The position numbers were made by a program, and so were the translations under genes. A stretch of 64,000 nt of DNA from Brassica napus (taxonomy: Eukaryota; Streptophyta; Magnoliopsida; Brassicales; Brassicaceae), in NCBI RefSeq assembly GCF_020379485.1, contig NC_063448.1, positions 15,089,726-15,153,725 on the forward strand, read 5' to 3'. Below the pieces are notes generated by a model. It worked only from the letters and a program-made list of their open reading frames with translations, was not told where the DNA came from and did not search any database. Positions 24,956 to 43,119 of this stretch are shown piece by piece; position 1 is the stretch's first letter, and every line of letters begins with the position of its first letter.

Positions 24956-27484
<2,529 letters not shown>

Positions 27485-28564
27485 TTTCTCTTCTTCTTCA
27501 CACTTAAAAAGCAATCGCAACCTTACTTTCAGCCTTTACGAAACAAAAAAAAAAAAAAAGATTTCTTTTTAAATGGGTTTTCAAAATTAAAATAGAAATT
27601 GATCAAAGGAGAGAGAGAGTTCATGATCAAAACGATTGAAAGAGAAAAACAAAAGGCAAATTGATCAAACACAAACCTTCGAACTCAAATGTTGTGACTC
27701 TGAAGAGTCTCACGTTCCGCAAGAACACGAGTAGGTAGGGATTGTATTGAACGCTAAAGTGTGCCACTTTAAAAAAAAAAAAAAACTTAATAAATTTTTT
27801 TTCCTGAAGCAGATTACAATTGTGTGTCTGAAATAGATTTGGATCCGATCATGTGGCTTCTTAACGAAGGAAGCAGCAGAGCCACTTAAATGGACGAACG
27901 CGATTTTTCAGACAAAAACTCTTCTTCAACAATATCTAATCATTTTTTATGCTCCCTTCTGTGAGAATAAATGTGGCGGAGATTATTCATGTTTCAACTT
28001 CTTCTTCAGATTAAATATACTTTCGGTTCACCACCAATAGGGTACAGCCACGTCTACACTGACTTTTTTTTTTTTTTTTTTCAAACTTCTACACTGACTT
28101 AAGGCCTCAAAAGTGTTAAACTATAAAATTGAGTTGATTCAACACTTCAATTATAAAATTATTATTTTACGGAGGTATCATTTTTATACCATAAAAGGCC
28201 ATGCTTAAAAACGCTGCCGCTTATGGGTTATTCAGAGTTTGACTGCTGCGAATATTCACAAATCGGTATAGCTAGGCGTATTTCCGCGTTGACCGCTTAA
28301 TTTCTGCGTTAACCACCTAATTTTCGTTTAGACCGTCTAAGTTTTTTTTTTCCGTCTGTTTAAAAGTTGAGACACAGTTTGATTATTCATTACTAAATAA
28401 TTATAATTAGCTATCAAATCCAAAACAAACACATAATTACTTCATTAAAGGGATTTTTCGTACCAACCACACCATAATCTAAATATTCGACGAATAAAAA
28501 ATAAGTTGTCTAAAATTGTATATAAAAAATTATATAATTGTATCTAAGAACATGTGTCTTCATG
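27485..28564. other. Upstream region of the aminotransferase
   Basis: This contains the aminotransferase leader and promoter. A leader intron is possible on the minus strand, between a donor near 27676 and an acceptor near 27536. The part from 27805 to about 28151 is duplicated at 40881-41185. A GC-richer patch at 28225-28345 with repeated GCGTT.ACC may be repeat-derived but I cannot assign it. Confidence 0.5.
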
Positions 28565-28603
28565 TTTTTTTTTTTTTTTGTAACACAAACTTTTCATTAA
28601 AAC

Positions 28604-28876
28604 TTAAACTCCAAAATTCAGGGGAGCCATTACAGAGGATTCATTCCAGAGAGTCTGCTTTGCCAGAGCATCAGCATCTCTATTCTTACAACTTTTGATC
28701 CAAACAAAAGAAATAGATTCAAAGGCTTCTGATAAACAGAGTATATCAGCAACAATGCCATACAGTTCCGCCGTCAGAGGTCCTTTGTTGAGCGTTTTAA
28801 CCAGTTTGAGGGAGTCTGACTCGCAGTATACATGAAGGATTCCCTTTTCAATGCAGCATATTAGAGCTTCGGTGTG
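28604..28876 (-). pseudogene. LINE RNase H domain, C-terminal part
   Basis: Read on the minus strand this is an open frame of about 90 codons ending FGV and a stop at 28604-28606. It contains HVYCESDSLKLVKTLN, LTAELYGIVADILCLSEA, FVWIKSCKNRDADALAKQ. The Asp in ESDS and the D.DALA motif match the RNase H-like domain at the C-terminus of plant LINE ORF2. It is cut at its 5' end by the inversion junction. Confidence 0.85.
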
Positions 28877-30860
28877 AATATGGCGCTAGAACCAAAAGTA
28901 TCAGACGAAGAAAATGAGAGGTTGATACAGATCCCGAATACTGAAGAAATCAGAGCTGCGGTGTTTTCGATCCACGCGGATAAAGCACCGGGACCGGACG
29001 GCTTCTCGGCTGGTTTTTTCCATTCCAATTGGGAAACGATTGGGCGAGATATTGTAGACGAGATACAAGACTTCTTTGTCTCTGCAAAGCTTCCAGCGAA
29101 GATCAATGAAACGTTTGTTCGCTTAATCCCGAAAGTTCACAGCCCTCAAACAGTGGCGGAGTATAGGCCGATAGCACTGTGCAATGTCTACTACAAGATC
29201 ATATCCAAGATCTTGACGAAGAGACTTCAGCCTCTCCTCTCCTCTATCATCTCAGAAAATCAATCCGCTTTTGTTCTCGGGAGAGCGATCTCCGACAATG
29301 TGTTGATCACCCACGATGTTCTCCACTACCTCCAAACCTCCAAAGCCGAAAAAATTTGCTCAATGGCCGTTAAGACGGACATGAGCAAAGCTTATGACAG
29401 GCTTGAATGGGAGTTTATCCAACTTGTCCTTGAAAGATTGGGATTCCATCCGACATGGGTAAAGTGGATTATGGAGTGTGTCTCATCAGTGACCTACGCC
29501 TTTCTCATTAACGGCTCGCCTAGAGGAAGAGTTAAACCGAGTAGGGGAATCCGCCAAGGAGACCCCCTTTCACCATATATCTTCATTCTATGTGGGGAAG
29601 TTCTCTCGGGGTTGTGTAACCGAGCACAAGAAAGTGGAGAAATGACGGGGGTTCGAGTGGCACGGGGAAGCCCACACGTAAACCACCTCCTCTTCGCGGA
29701 TGATACGATGTTCTTCACTAGAGCAAACGAGGAGAGCACATCAGCACTAAAAACCATCCTGAACCGGTATGAAACTGCATCGGGCCAGTCCATAAACACA
29801 GAAAAGTCGTCGGTTACTTTCTCCCGCAAGACTCCGGTCACACTGAAGACAAAGATGAAAGCGATATTGAATATCCAGAAGGTGGGGGGGGGGGCTTAGG
29901 AAAGTATCTCGGTCTACCCGAACATTTTGGAAGGAAGAAGAAGGACCTATTCTCCTCGATAGTAGACAAAATACAAGTTAAAGCGAGCGGATGGTCGAAC
30001 AGGTATCTTTCACCAGCCGGGAAGATGGTCATGCTCCACAGTGTGCTGACCCCTATCCCTTCCTACTCCATGACCTGTTTCAAGCTACCCGTCTCCCTAT
30101 GCCAACGGATACAATCTGTGCTGACACGCTTTTGGTGTGGGGATAAGGATGGAAATAGGAAAATGGCTTGGGTCTCTTGGGATAAAATGACCCAACCAAA
30201 GGTCAAAGAAGGCTTGAATTTTAAGGATTTCCAGAGCTTCAACGATGCTTTTCTAACAAAGCTCAGCTGGAGATTAATCCACAACCCATCATGCCTTTTG
30301 AGTCGGGTTCTGATGGCAAAATATTGCCCAAAAACCTCTTTCCTGCAGGCCACACACAAATCAGTGAAGTCTCACGGCTGGCGGGGACTTTTAATTGGCA
30401 GAGACCTTATCTGCAACAACTCGGGATGGGCCGTGGGCAATGGCAAGTCAATAAAAATCTGGAGCGATGCATGGCTAAGCTACACAGAGAAAGCTAGACC
30501 TATGGGACCAGCGCCGGCAAATAAATTGGACCTCACAGTAGACTGCCTCCTCTTACCCGATGGGTCCGACTGGAACAGAGAGGCTATAAGAAGCTTGTTA
30601 CCGCACGAAGAGAGCAGAATCCTAAGCTTAAAGTCGAGCAGAACCGGCGCCCCAGACAAGCTCATCTGGTTGGGAACTGAATCAGGAGAGTACACGACCA
30701 AGTCAGGATACCGAAAGGCACTAGAGAACTCAACAGACCCGAAAGAGGTACAACCTGCAGAGACGTTTGACTGGAACTCTGGAGTTTGGAAACTGCATAC
30801 AGCACCGAAGATCAAGATGTTTCTATGAAAATTTTTCCGTGGAGCTCTACCTGTTAGAGA
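28874..30860 (+). pseudogene. LINE ORF2 reverse transcriptase, frameshifted
   Basis: The first frame (28874-29899) encodes the non-LTR reverse transcriptase core: DKAPGPDGFSAGFF, EYRPIALCNVYYKIISKIL, SENQSAFVLGRAISDN, DMSKAYDRLEWEF, RGIRQGDPLSPYIFIL and the catalytic LLFADDTMFF. A G-run at about 29884-29893 shifts the frame. The remainder continues at about 29897-30828 (KYLGLPEHFGRKKK, SWRLIHNPSCLLSRVL, KSIKIWSDAW) and enters a zinc-finger-type RVT linker (APKIKMFL, then a stop, then FRGALPVREKL). The product is not functional as it stands. Ordinary reverse transcription by related LINEs made this copy. Confidence 0.9.
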
Positions 30861-30980
30861 AAGCTTGGCAATATTCACAACCTCTGATAATTTATACATC
30901 ACCGAAGATACTTTTGGTTCTAGCGCCATATTCACAACTTCTGATATATATTTATAATACAGTTTTAAATCAAAAATCAT

Positions 30981-31377
30981 GGTTAAAATTAGCTAAATAT
31001 ATTATAAATATATTAAATTGCATTTAAAACTAGGCCTCGCGTAATTCCCGAGTACTATCCGATTTTTCGGTAACTGCTAGGTCCGGGGTTACCGCCCGAC
31101 TAGCGCCTAGGGTTGATAAAAGGTAAATTCATCATGTGATGAATCTATACGTATTTTTATCCAATTCGTTCAAATTACTTATCCATATAGAAAAGTTGAC
31201 ATTTTTAATTTAACACTCAATGATAGAAAAACCTTTTAAATTATTATTATAAAATAAAACTTCAGAAGAAACGGAAACATCACAATAGCATTGTGTTCAA
31301 CATTACTATTGGAAATGTCATATGGAAAATAAAAAAATATGCCCTTTTTCAAAAAAAAAAATAATAAAAACAATAAC
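30981..31377. other. Spacer between the LINE and TAR1
   Basis: Mostly AT-rich, with a GC-richer patch at about 31030-31120 (GGTTACCGCCCGACTAGCGC) that looks repeat-derived. The last 120 bp should be the TAR1 3' untranslated region, part of which recurs at 40286-40380. Confidence 0.5.
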
Positions 31378-33729
<2,352 letters not shown>

Positions 33730-34356
33730 CTTCTCCCCTGATTTCGCTCACTATGTTGCTGCTATTGTAACTAATGTGTTTGAAAACCGTATGGACTATG
33801 GTGCTTTTTATAAGGACGCAGAAGGTGAAAGATATGTGCTGTGTATCTGTCAGCTTATGGAAAAAGATGCGCCAATTTCTGTGGTCAATATTTTGTTTAT
33901 TCAACACTTTTGGGTCAATATGTATACCATAAATATCATATTATCTTCACTTTTTAGTATGCCAAGTGTCTTTTTTGTTTCTGTTTTTTTGTCATCCTTG
34001 CCAAATGTCTTACTTGTGTACAGAGTCAATTTACAAAAGGGAAAATGCAATATTTAGATAATGTTACCAAAATACATACTTAATTAGATTTACTTACTGT
34101 GTAATTGATTATAATGTAAACATGCCACGTAAGAGATAAGAACACAGGTTTTACTGTAGCTGTATAAGCAACGTGTTGTGTTATATTTCGACTAGCAATT
34201 TCCCTTTTATTTGTTCTTATTTTGAATTTGGAATAATTAATTATTTAAGGTATTTTATTATGTATGTAAGATAGAGAATTATGAAAACTAGTCTTGGTAA
34301 ATCTTTGGAGTGTAAATGGGATCCGTATAGGGTTTTCCGAACATTGGAAGCTATAG
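33730..34356 (-). other. TAR1 upstream region, left part
   Basis: This likely promoter sequence is nearly identical to 42111-42737 in the duplicated copy. It is interrupted after 34356 by the Ty3/gypsy element, beyond which the homology resumes at 38568. No gene is supported in it. Confidence 0.7.
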
Positions 34357-35314
34357 GGGTTTTGTGAGAAAGTTTCCCGGTTTGGAGAAAATTCTCTGTT
34401 CTCTGAATCCGGAAATTCTAAGTCTGAAACCTGTTATTCCAGTTTCACATAGGGGTTTTGTGAGAAAGTTTCCCGGTGAACCAGTGAGAGTTAGGACGCG
34501 AGCAAGGTGTCTCTGGAAAGATCTAGCTGCAAGTAATCTATATCTGTTAACGTTATCTTGTTTAGAGGTAAGGACAAATACTTATTCGCATTGCTTCCTG
34601 GACAAGAACCATCTTGTTCTGTCAAAACCAGAAACCCTAATTCGCTTCAAACACAAACGCAGTTTCAGATCACTAGAACAGAGTGTCAACCCGCTAGTTT
34701 CAGAACCCACTTTAAACCTTTAGTCAAAGGTGAGGGTGCGATCTGTGGACTTTTATTATTATTAGTCAAGTTGTATTCTTGAATGCTAGGAATTTTGTAT
34801 GTTTGATTGTTTGATGATTATTTGTGATGATAATGTTGATGACGATCTGTTAGTTGATAAATGTTAAAGCGATAAGTGATGAAGTTGTTAGGTAAATATT
34901 AAATGTGGAAAGTCGGACTGGGGACGAGGACATGGCGATCCCGTCAAAGCCGACGAGCCCAAGGTGGCGTACGACCTTTCGAGGTGACGGCCAGCCTAAG
35001 TTGTCATGTTATTATTAATATTGGAAATGGTTATGAGATGACAAATGTTAATGCGATTAATGAATGTGTATTGAAATAAATGATGTGTTATGTTTGTTAA
35101 TTGCTTAATATGTTGGGTGATGAATGTTCTATGACTAGTATTTTCGCATGCAAGTTGGTTAATAATGTTAGGAGTCATGTGGGCAGAAATGACCAACCTC
35201 ACTGAATGACTGTGTGTTATTCACCCATTTCCCTCTTTCCTTTTCAGTGTATGTAGGTGTTTCTTGTTGTTCAAGTTAGGGCACAAGAGTATGATTTGGG
35301 GGACGGGCATTACA
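34357..35314 (+). repeat. Truncated 5' LTR of the Ty3/gypsy element
   Basis: It matches the last 930 bp or so of the right LTR, including the shared GACGAGGACATGGCGATCCC near 34925. The first roughly 570 bp are missing and an extra copy of GGGTTTTGTGAGAAAGTTTC stands at the new left end. Confidence 0.85.
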
Positions 35315-35619
35315 ATTTGGTATAAGAACCTAGGTTAAAGGCCACTCCGGTTCTGACCCAGAGGGTCATAATAGAAAGGGAAAGGGGTAGAGTATTCTTG
35401 AAATGTTCTAAATAAGTTTAAAAAAAAAATCTTTTTAGGAGATTTCATCAAATTTAATTAGTAATAATTGTCTAATCTTTAAGACACTTATGCATGCAAA
35501 AAAAAACAAAAATTAGGTTATCATTAGATTAAATGTCATAGTAGATTCATTATGATCTCGATGATTCAAGAAGAAGAGCTGTTAGCAAAGAGAAATGAAG
35601 CTTACCTAGCCATAGCACC

Positions 35620-36455
35620 ATGAAATGTGGCGAAGTAGATGCACATTATTCCAGTTGCACTAGAATACCAGGACGTTTCCAAACTATTCAAAGACCACCA
35701 CAATCAAGGAGAGATGCTTTCACCATTGAGATAGAGTCAAGGGTTACTCCAGTGTCTAGAGCGGCCAATCGCTTAGCTCGCGTAAAGCTGACGAAGTTGA
35801 AAAAGAAGTTAGAGGATTTAATAGACAAAGGGTTCATCTGACCAAGTAGTTCGCCATGGGAGCACAAGTAGTTCGCCATGGGAATGGGAGCACAAGTAGT
35901 TCGCCATGGGAGCACCAGTTCTACTTGTGAAGAAAAATGCTGGAAATTTTAAAAATTTGATTCTCGGAGACTGAATAAGGTCATATTTAAAAGCAAGTAC
36001 CCGTACCGTATGTTGAAGAACTGTTGGACCAACTACAAGGAGAATTTTTGTTTTCAAAGATTGATTTAGTTTCTGGCTATCATCAAATATCTGTAGCAGA
36101 GGAGGATGTGAGGAAGATAGCTTTTCGAACACGTTATGGATATTATGAGTTCGTAGTGATGCCTTTTGGGCTAACTAATGGGCCATCAGCCTTTATGAAA
36201 TTGATGAACAACGTGTTTCGGGAGTATTTGGATAAGTGTGTAATTGTGTTCACTGATGATATCCTGGTTTATTCGAGGAGTAAAGAAGAGCATGAGTGGC
36301 GTCTGCGCGTGGTGATGAATAAGTTGCGAGAACAGCAGTTATTTGCTAAGTTGAGCAAGTGTAGTTTTTGGCAAAGGGAGATAGGATTTTTGGGGCATGT
36401 AGTTTCAGAAGGAGTGGCTGTGGATCCTGTAAAGGTAACATCAGTCAGTAATTGA
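35620..36455 (+). pseudogene. Ty3/gypsy reverse transcriptase remnant
   Basis: 35620-35841 holds the segment before the fingers (KLKKKLEDLIDKGFI, then a stop where Arg is expected). A triplicated short repeat at about 35850-35910 (AAGTAGTTCGCCATGGGAGC) breaks the frame. The palm core follows at 36024-36455: [40 protein letters not shown], catalytic [12 protein letters not shown], and [16 protein letters not shown]. The frame ends soon after, before RNase H. Confidence 0.88.
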
Positions 36456-36498
36456 CATACGTCTAAAAGTGCCATAAAGGAAAATAAATAAAATTTGA

Positions 36499-36930
36499 AT
36501 GGTCTGGGCAGTGTGTGGAGAGCTTAAAGAAGCTCATGAGCGCCATAAACGTTATGCAGACAAAAGAAGAAAAGATTTGGAGTTTGAAGTTGGAGATGCA
36601 GTATACCTGAAAATGAGAACGTTTAGAGGGACTAATGATCTGAGGAAGTTGAAGAAAATGAGACTGCGGTACATGGGACCATAAGTCATAACTGAAAGGA
36701 TCAGGGATGTAGCATATCGGTTGGACTTACCCCAGGAGTTGGCAGATTTTCACAATATCTTTCACATTTCAGTATTGTGCAAGGTGGTAAAGAACCTGAA
36801 CTGATTATTCCAGCAGTACCTAGAGAAATCTTGTACTGTAAGGGAACTAAAGTAAAAGGAAAGAGTATTTCTAAAATTCATCTTGTTGGCAAAGAGATTG
36901 ATCAAGTTCAAAAGATAGACTAAGTATTTG
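36499..36930 (+). pseudogene. Ty3/gypsy integrase C-terminal remnant
   Basis: The frame reads AHERHKRYADKRRKDLEFEV and GDAVYLKMRTFRG, then LRYMGP and a stop. Other frames continue VAYRLDLPQELADFHNIFHI. This is the C-terminal part of a plant gypsy integrase, joined directly to reverse transcriptase by an internal deletion. Confidence 0.8.
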
Positions 36931-37036
36931 AGAAACCGGTTAAAGGTCGATTAACCGGATCTCTTTACGAACAAGAGTGAATACCTGGCCCAGCAGTGAA
37001 ATTCGAGGACGAATTATTTTTAAGTGTGGGAGAATT

Positions 37037-38567
37037 GTCACAGCCCAAACTCATCAAATTTTGAAACCTTAAACGTAAAGCCCACGTTTTAAGCCAAACC
37101 CTAAAAAAGGGTATTTTAGTAATTTTGAATGATCTGAACCCTAAACTCTTCTACAAATATATTGAGGGTACGACCTAGAGGAGAGGGAGAGATAATTTTT
37201 ACGGCGAAGCTCTGCCAAAATAACCGACAACACAGCCTGCAGTTACTCTGAGATATCAGTGCCAAGTTGGGATTTTGGAGAGAAGTTTGCGACCAGATAC
37301 GAAAGTTTTAGGCAAAGAACTAAAGTTGGATTGATAGATCTCGTTGCAAGGAAGACACAGCAACTTTCGGATCTCAATTACGAGGTAATCTCAGTTAGTT
37401 ACTCAATCTACAAGTTGAGAGAAAACCATTACGTTTCTGAAATCGGTTCAGATCTTGTTTTTCTGTTTCACAGAGCCATATTGGGAAGAGATTTCTGGTT
37501 GATACAAAAGGTGTTAGGTGACGTTCGTGATATTGTTAGAAAGCTGACGTTACTAGCTTTCTATATCAACTAAGAACGCTTCATTACGAGGTAAACTCTG
37601 GAAGTTTTTCGATCTTCAATTTGGAAAAAATAACTGTTCTGAATCCAGAAATTCTAAGTCCGAAACCTGTTTTTTCAGTTTCACATAGGGGTTTTGTGAG
37701 AAGTTTTCCCGAAACAGAGGGAGTTAGGACGCGAGTAAGGTGTCTCTGGAAAGTTCTAGCTGCAAGGAATCTATATCTGTTGACGTTATCTTGTTTAGAG
37801 GTAAGAACAAATACTTATTCGCGTTTCTTTCTGGACAAGAATCATCTTGTTCTGTCAAAACTAGAAACCCTAATTCGCTTCGAACGCAAATGCAGTTTCA
37901 GATCACTAGAACAGAGTGTCAACCCGCTAGTTTCAGAACCCACTTTCAACCTTAAGGCAAAGGTGAGGATGCGATCTGTGGACTTTTATTATTATTAGTC
38001 AAGTTGTATTCTTAAATGCTAGGTCTAGGAATTTTGTATGTTTGATTGTTTGATGATTATTTGTGATGATAATGTTGATGACGATATGTTAGTTGATAAA
38101 TGTTAAAGTGATAAGTGATGAAATTGTTAGGTAAATATTAAATGTGGAAAGTCAGACTGAGGACGAGGACATGGCGATCCCGTTAAAGCCCGTAAACCGG
38201 CTGACGAGCCCAAGGTGGCATACGACCTTTCGATGTGACGGCCAGCCTAAGTTGTCATGTTATTATTAATATTGAAAATGGTTATGAGATGACAAATGTT
38301 AATGCAATTAATGAATGTGCATTGAAATAAATGATGTGTTATGTTTGTCAATTACTTAATATGTTGGGTGATGAATGTTCTATGACTAGTATTTTCGCAT
38401 GCAAGTTGGTTAATAATGTTAGGAGTCATGTGGGCAGAAATGACCATCTTCACTGAATGACTGTGTGTTATTCACCCATTTCCCTCTTTTTTTTCCAGAG
38501 TGTACGTAGGTTTTTCTTGTTGTTCAAGTTAGGGCACAAAAATATGATTTGGGGGACGGACGTTACA
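37037..38567 (+). repeat. 3' LTR of the Ty3/gypsy element
   Basis: The 1,531-bp LTR begins TGTCACAGCCCAAACTC after the purine tract AAGTGTGGGAGAAT and ends GGACGTTACA. TG and CA termini are intact. Confidence 0.85.
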
Positions 38568-40285
38568 AAACTAGTCTTGGTAAATCTTTGGAGTGTAAAT
38601 GGGATCCGTATAGGGTTTTCCGAAAATTGGAAGCTATAGTTTCAGTTTCTGACATTATATCGTGAGTAAAAATTTGGTTCTCCAACTATCGGTTTGTCAC
38701 AACGTTTACATTCCAAACTTAATTCATATTTGTCAAACGTTCATCATTCCAAAAATTGTCACAACGTTTACATTTACATGTGTTTTGTGTAATACACCAT
38801 TTTTCATGTATGTTTCACTTCATTTCACGAATCTTGCAACCTCCATACATCAAAATCATTTATCTTTAACGGAAAATATACATACATAAATTATATATTC
38901 TGTAAATTAGTGAAACAGAATATTCTAACCACCTATATATAGATTAGTTCAAATCCACAGTAACTTATCTATATTTATTCTTATATATTTTCTTAGATAT
39001 TCAAATTAAATCTGTTATTTAAAATATTTTTTCGCTGCTATTTCGAGAATCCACACCATGTGCGGTTAAGTCTTATATTTATCATTAAACATTCATTTTA
39101 TTTTATATATTGTTTGCTTTCACATTTTCTATCTTTTAGAAGGATAGTAGGTTGTCACTGGGCTCTAAAAGCCAAATATAAATCATTGTATGTGTCAGCC
39201 AGAAGTCCACAACATCTCTAACTCTAAGTGAGTCACCTATAACTACTAACCTTAATCTTAATTTTCCATCATGTTTTAAATGGTTTGAGATCTTTTGGAA
39301 AAGTAAATTTTTAGAGGATCCATTTTGAATTTGTTATTTTGGCGCTTTTATTTTGGCGCTTTTGAATTTATAATCGATTAGTTTTTTTTTTGAAAAATTA
39401 TAAACATTAATGAATGTAAAATATGTTATTTACAGATTTGATGAATGAAATCTATAGAAATAATATTAAGATATTCTTTAGAAATATCCCAATTTGAAAA
39501 TTTGTTAGTTTATATATTTGGGAATATCTTATTTAATAAAATATAAAAATTTATAATAATTACAACGTTATGAAATCGTATATATTATGGTATATTTATT
39601 AATGATTTTCAAAAATAAAGTATATAAAAAGCAGAGTTATTATATAAATATGGATTTGTAATTATATATTATGTAGAATGATTTTTTGATTAATAAAGTA
39701 TATAAAAACTGCTCAAGAAATCTAAAAGATTTAGATGAACATGTGTTTGGTGGTCCAAGATTAAAATATAAAACATTAAGTCCAAAATATAACTTTAATT
39801 TAATAGATTAGATATATTTAATATCTATATTTTTATTTGAAATATAAATGAATATTTTAAAAATAAATTCTAACAAAATATTTTTAAATTTTAAATTGTA
39901 ATTATCAGTTAAATATATTAAACTATTTTATATGATTTTATTTATGTTTTGAAATGAAAACTTAATTAATTTTATGCTAATTATATTTTAATGATAATTA
40001 GAATTTAAATTAATAGTGAAAATAAATTTCAAAAAGATTTTACAAAGATTTTGTTCGAATTTAAAAAAGAAAGTCGTCTATACTTTAAATAAAATATTAA
40101 GATATTAAAATATATTATAACTAAATTATGTATAATTTAATTAAAAATTTAAGGGATGGTGCAAATAAAAAATCACACATCAAAAAGTCATAGGATTCTA
40201 AATTAAATAAGCAATCTCTGTAATTATTAGGAAAATTAGTCTAAGCAGGGCGGATTATAGTATCTAGTTATTATTATAAGATAGA
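38568..40285. other. TAR1 upstream region, right part, then AT-rich spacer
   Basis: 38568-38700 resumes the sequence shared with 42665-42830. A short direct repeat TGTCACAACGTTTACATT appears at about 38695 and 38757. From about 38900 to 40285 the DNA is strongly AT-rich with no gene that I can support. Confidence 0.55.
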
Positions 40286-40477
40286 TTCAGAGGAAAAGAA
40301 AACATCACAATACCATTCTACTCAACAATACGAAACGAACAAACATTATTGGAAATGTCATATGAAAAAAAAACAATAACTTAAGGCTCAAAGCAGTTAG
40401 GATACTTGATGGTGAGAAGTCTGTTGAGAAACTCCTCAAAGTCTTTGTTGGGGCCAAGCATGTTGACGCGTACGTAC
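40286..40477 (-). pseudogene. TAR1 last-exon fragment (partial copy)
   Basis: 40381-40477 matches the last coding part of TAR1, and 40286-40380 its 3' untranslated region. The stop (TTA at 40381-40383) is preserved. Homology ends abruptly at GACGCGTACGTAC, where a T-run and LINE sequence start. Confidence 0.88.
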
Positions 40478-40880
40478 TTTTTTTTTTTTTGGGTCAAACT
40501 TTGAATTCCATATAAATATGATAAAGGTTTGTAACTTGTTACAAAAGCGTTAAATCAGCTAGGGTAAGCCCTGGACAAAAAAATAAAAAACAAGGATAGC
40601 CTAGAACAAAGATTAGAAGCAGAGTTATTCGTGCCTCAACCAACAGAACATGAGGTTCATGAAATTTTTCCCGTTCCTCCTGCCCAAAATAACATCACGG
40701 ACATGTCTGTGGATGAGTTTAAAAGTAGGTTCCGGTGTTGCCATGACTCACTCATGAAGCCTTTTGTTTCTCTCTGCCCAGATTGAGTAAATGGTTGCCT
40801 GCGCAGCCAAGCGTTTTAGAGTCCGCGGTGATGTTGAGTCCTTGCGGGAGAGCCATTGCTGAAGCGATGTAAAATATTTG
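40478..40880 (-). mobile_element. 5'-truncated LINE fragment
   Basis: A T-run at 40478-40490 marks the poly-A tail on the minus strand. The minus-strand frame contains LKRLAAQATIYSIWAERNKR and then, past a stop, TPEPTFKLIHRHVRDVILGR, the C-terminal part of a plant LINE ORF2. It differs from the LINE at 28565-30980. Confidence 0.8.
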
Positions 40881-42110
<1,230 letters not shown>

Positions 42111-43119
42111 CTTCTCCCCTGATTTCGCTCACTATGTTGCTGCTATTGTAACTAATGTGTTTGAAAACCGTATGGACTATGGTGCTTTTTATAAGGACGC
42201 AGAAGGTGAAAGATATGTGCTGTGTATCTGTCAGCTTATGGAAAAAGATGCTCCAATTTCTGTGGTCAATATTTTGTTTATTCAACACTTTTGGGTCAAT
42301 ATGTATACCATAAATATCATATTATCTTCACTTTTTAGTATGCCAAGTGTCTTTTCTGTTTCTGTTTTTTTGTCATCCTTGCCAAATGTCTTACTTGTGT
42401 ACAGAGTCAATTTACAAAAGGGGAAATGCAATATTTAGATAATGTTACCTAAATACATACTTAATTAGATTTACTTACTGTGTAATTGATTAAAATGTAA
42501 ACATGCCACGTAAGAGATAAGAACACAAGTTTTACTGTAGCTGTATAAGCAACGTGTTGTGTTATATTTCGACAAGCAATTTCCCTTTTATTTGTTCTTA
42601 TTTTGAATTTGGAATAATTAATTATTTAAGGTATTTTATTATGTATGTAAGATAGAGAATTATGAAAACTAGTCTTGGTAAATCTTTGGAGTGTAAATGG
42701 GATCCGTATAGGGTTTTCCGAACATTGGAAGCTATAGTTTCAGTTTCTGACATTATATCGTGAGTAAAAATTTGGTTCTCCTCTTATCAAAAAAAAAAAA
42801 AAAATTTGGTTCTCCAACTATCGGTTTGCTTGGTTTTAGTTGTTTTCCTACCCCTGCTCAAGACCCGGTTGTTGAAACATGACGACACAAATACAATAAA
42901 AAAATGTTCCAAGATCAAGAAACACTTTTTTTTTTCTTAGTTGACAAAAAAAAAGATCAAGATCAACAATTATAAATGTGATTATCCTAAAAACATATAA
43001 TGTATCTACCCCATGGTAGGCCAGCTTCGTATAGGGTTTCCGAGTCTTCCGTTGTTATGTATACATAGAGATTCTGAGAGACAAACAAACAAAAACCTAC
43101 TTGCAGGTTTAATTAAACA
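42111..43119. other. Duplicated TAR1 upstream region and F-box promoter
   Basis: 42111-42830 matches the TAR1 upstream region on both sides of the Ty3/gypsy insertion. A 16-bp A-run near 42789 separates two copies of ATTTGGTTCTCC. The remaining sequence to 43119 is the probable upstream region of the F-box pseudogene. Confidence 0.7.

Larger units (their letters stand above)
28565..30980. mobile_element. LINE with internal inversion (twin-priming structure)
   Basis: The left part, 28565-28876, is the 3' end of a plant LINE on the minus strand: RNase H tail, stop, 3' untranslated region and a poly-T run at 28565-28579 that is the poly-A tail. The right part, 28874-30980, carries reverse transcriptase on the plus strand. 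Opposite orientation of the 5' part relative to a poly-A-tailed 3' part is the known outcome of twin priming. The element is 5'-truncated (no ORF1 or endonuclease). I saw no clear target-site duplication. Confidence 0.85.
34357..38567 (+). mobile_element. Decayed Ty3/gypsy LTR retroelement upstream of TAR1
   Basis: A 5'-truncated left LTR (34357-35314) and a complete right LTR (37037-38567) flank about 1.7 kb of broken pol. LTRs end ACGTTACA or GCATTACA. The primer-binding site after the left LTR reads TTTGGTATAAGAACC, a worn tRNA-Met type. Gag, RNase H and most of integrase are gone. The paralogous locus at 42660-42760 lacks the element and acts as an empty-site reference. Its left boundary is rearranged: 72 bp of target sequence (34285-34356) is repeated at 38568-38639. 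Confidence 0.88.

Noticed and set aside
28225..31125. Idea that GC-richer patches at 28225-28345 and 31030-31120 are the two ends of one transposon enclosing the LINE
   Set aside because: I could not align them as direct or inverted repeats, so I leave both as unexplained spacer.
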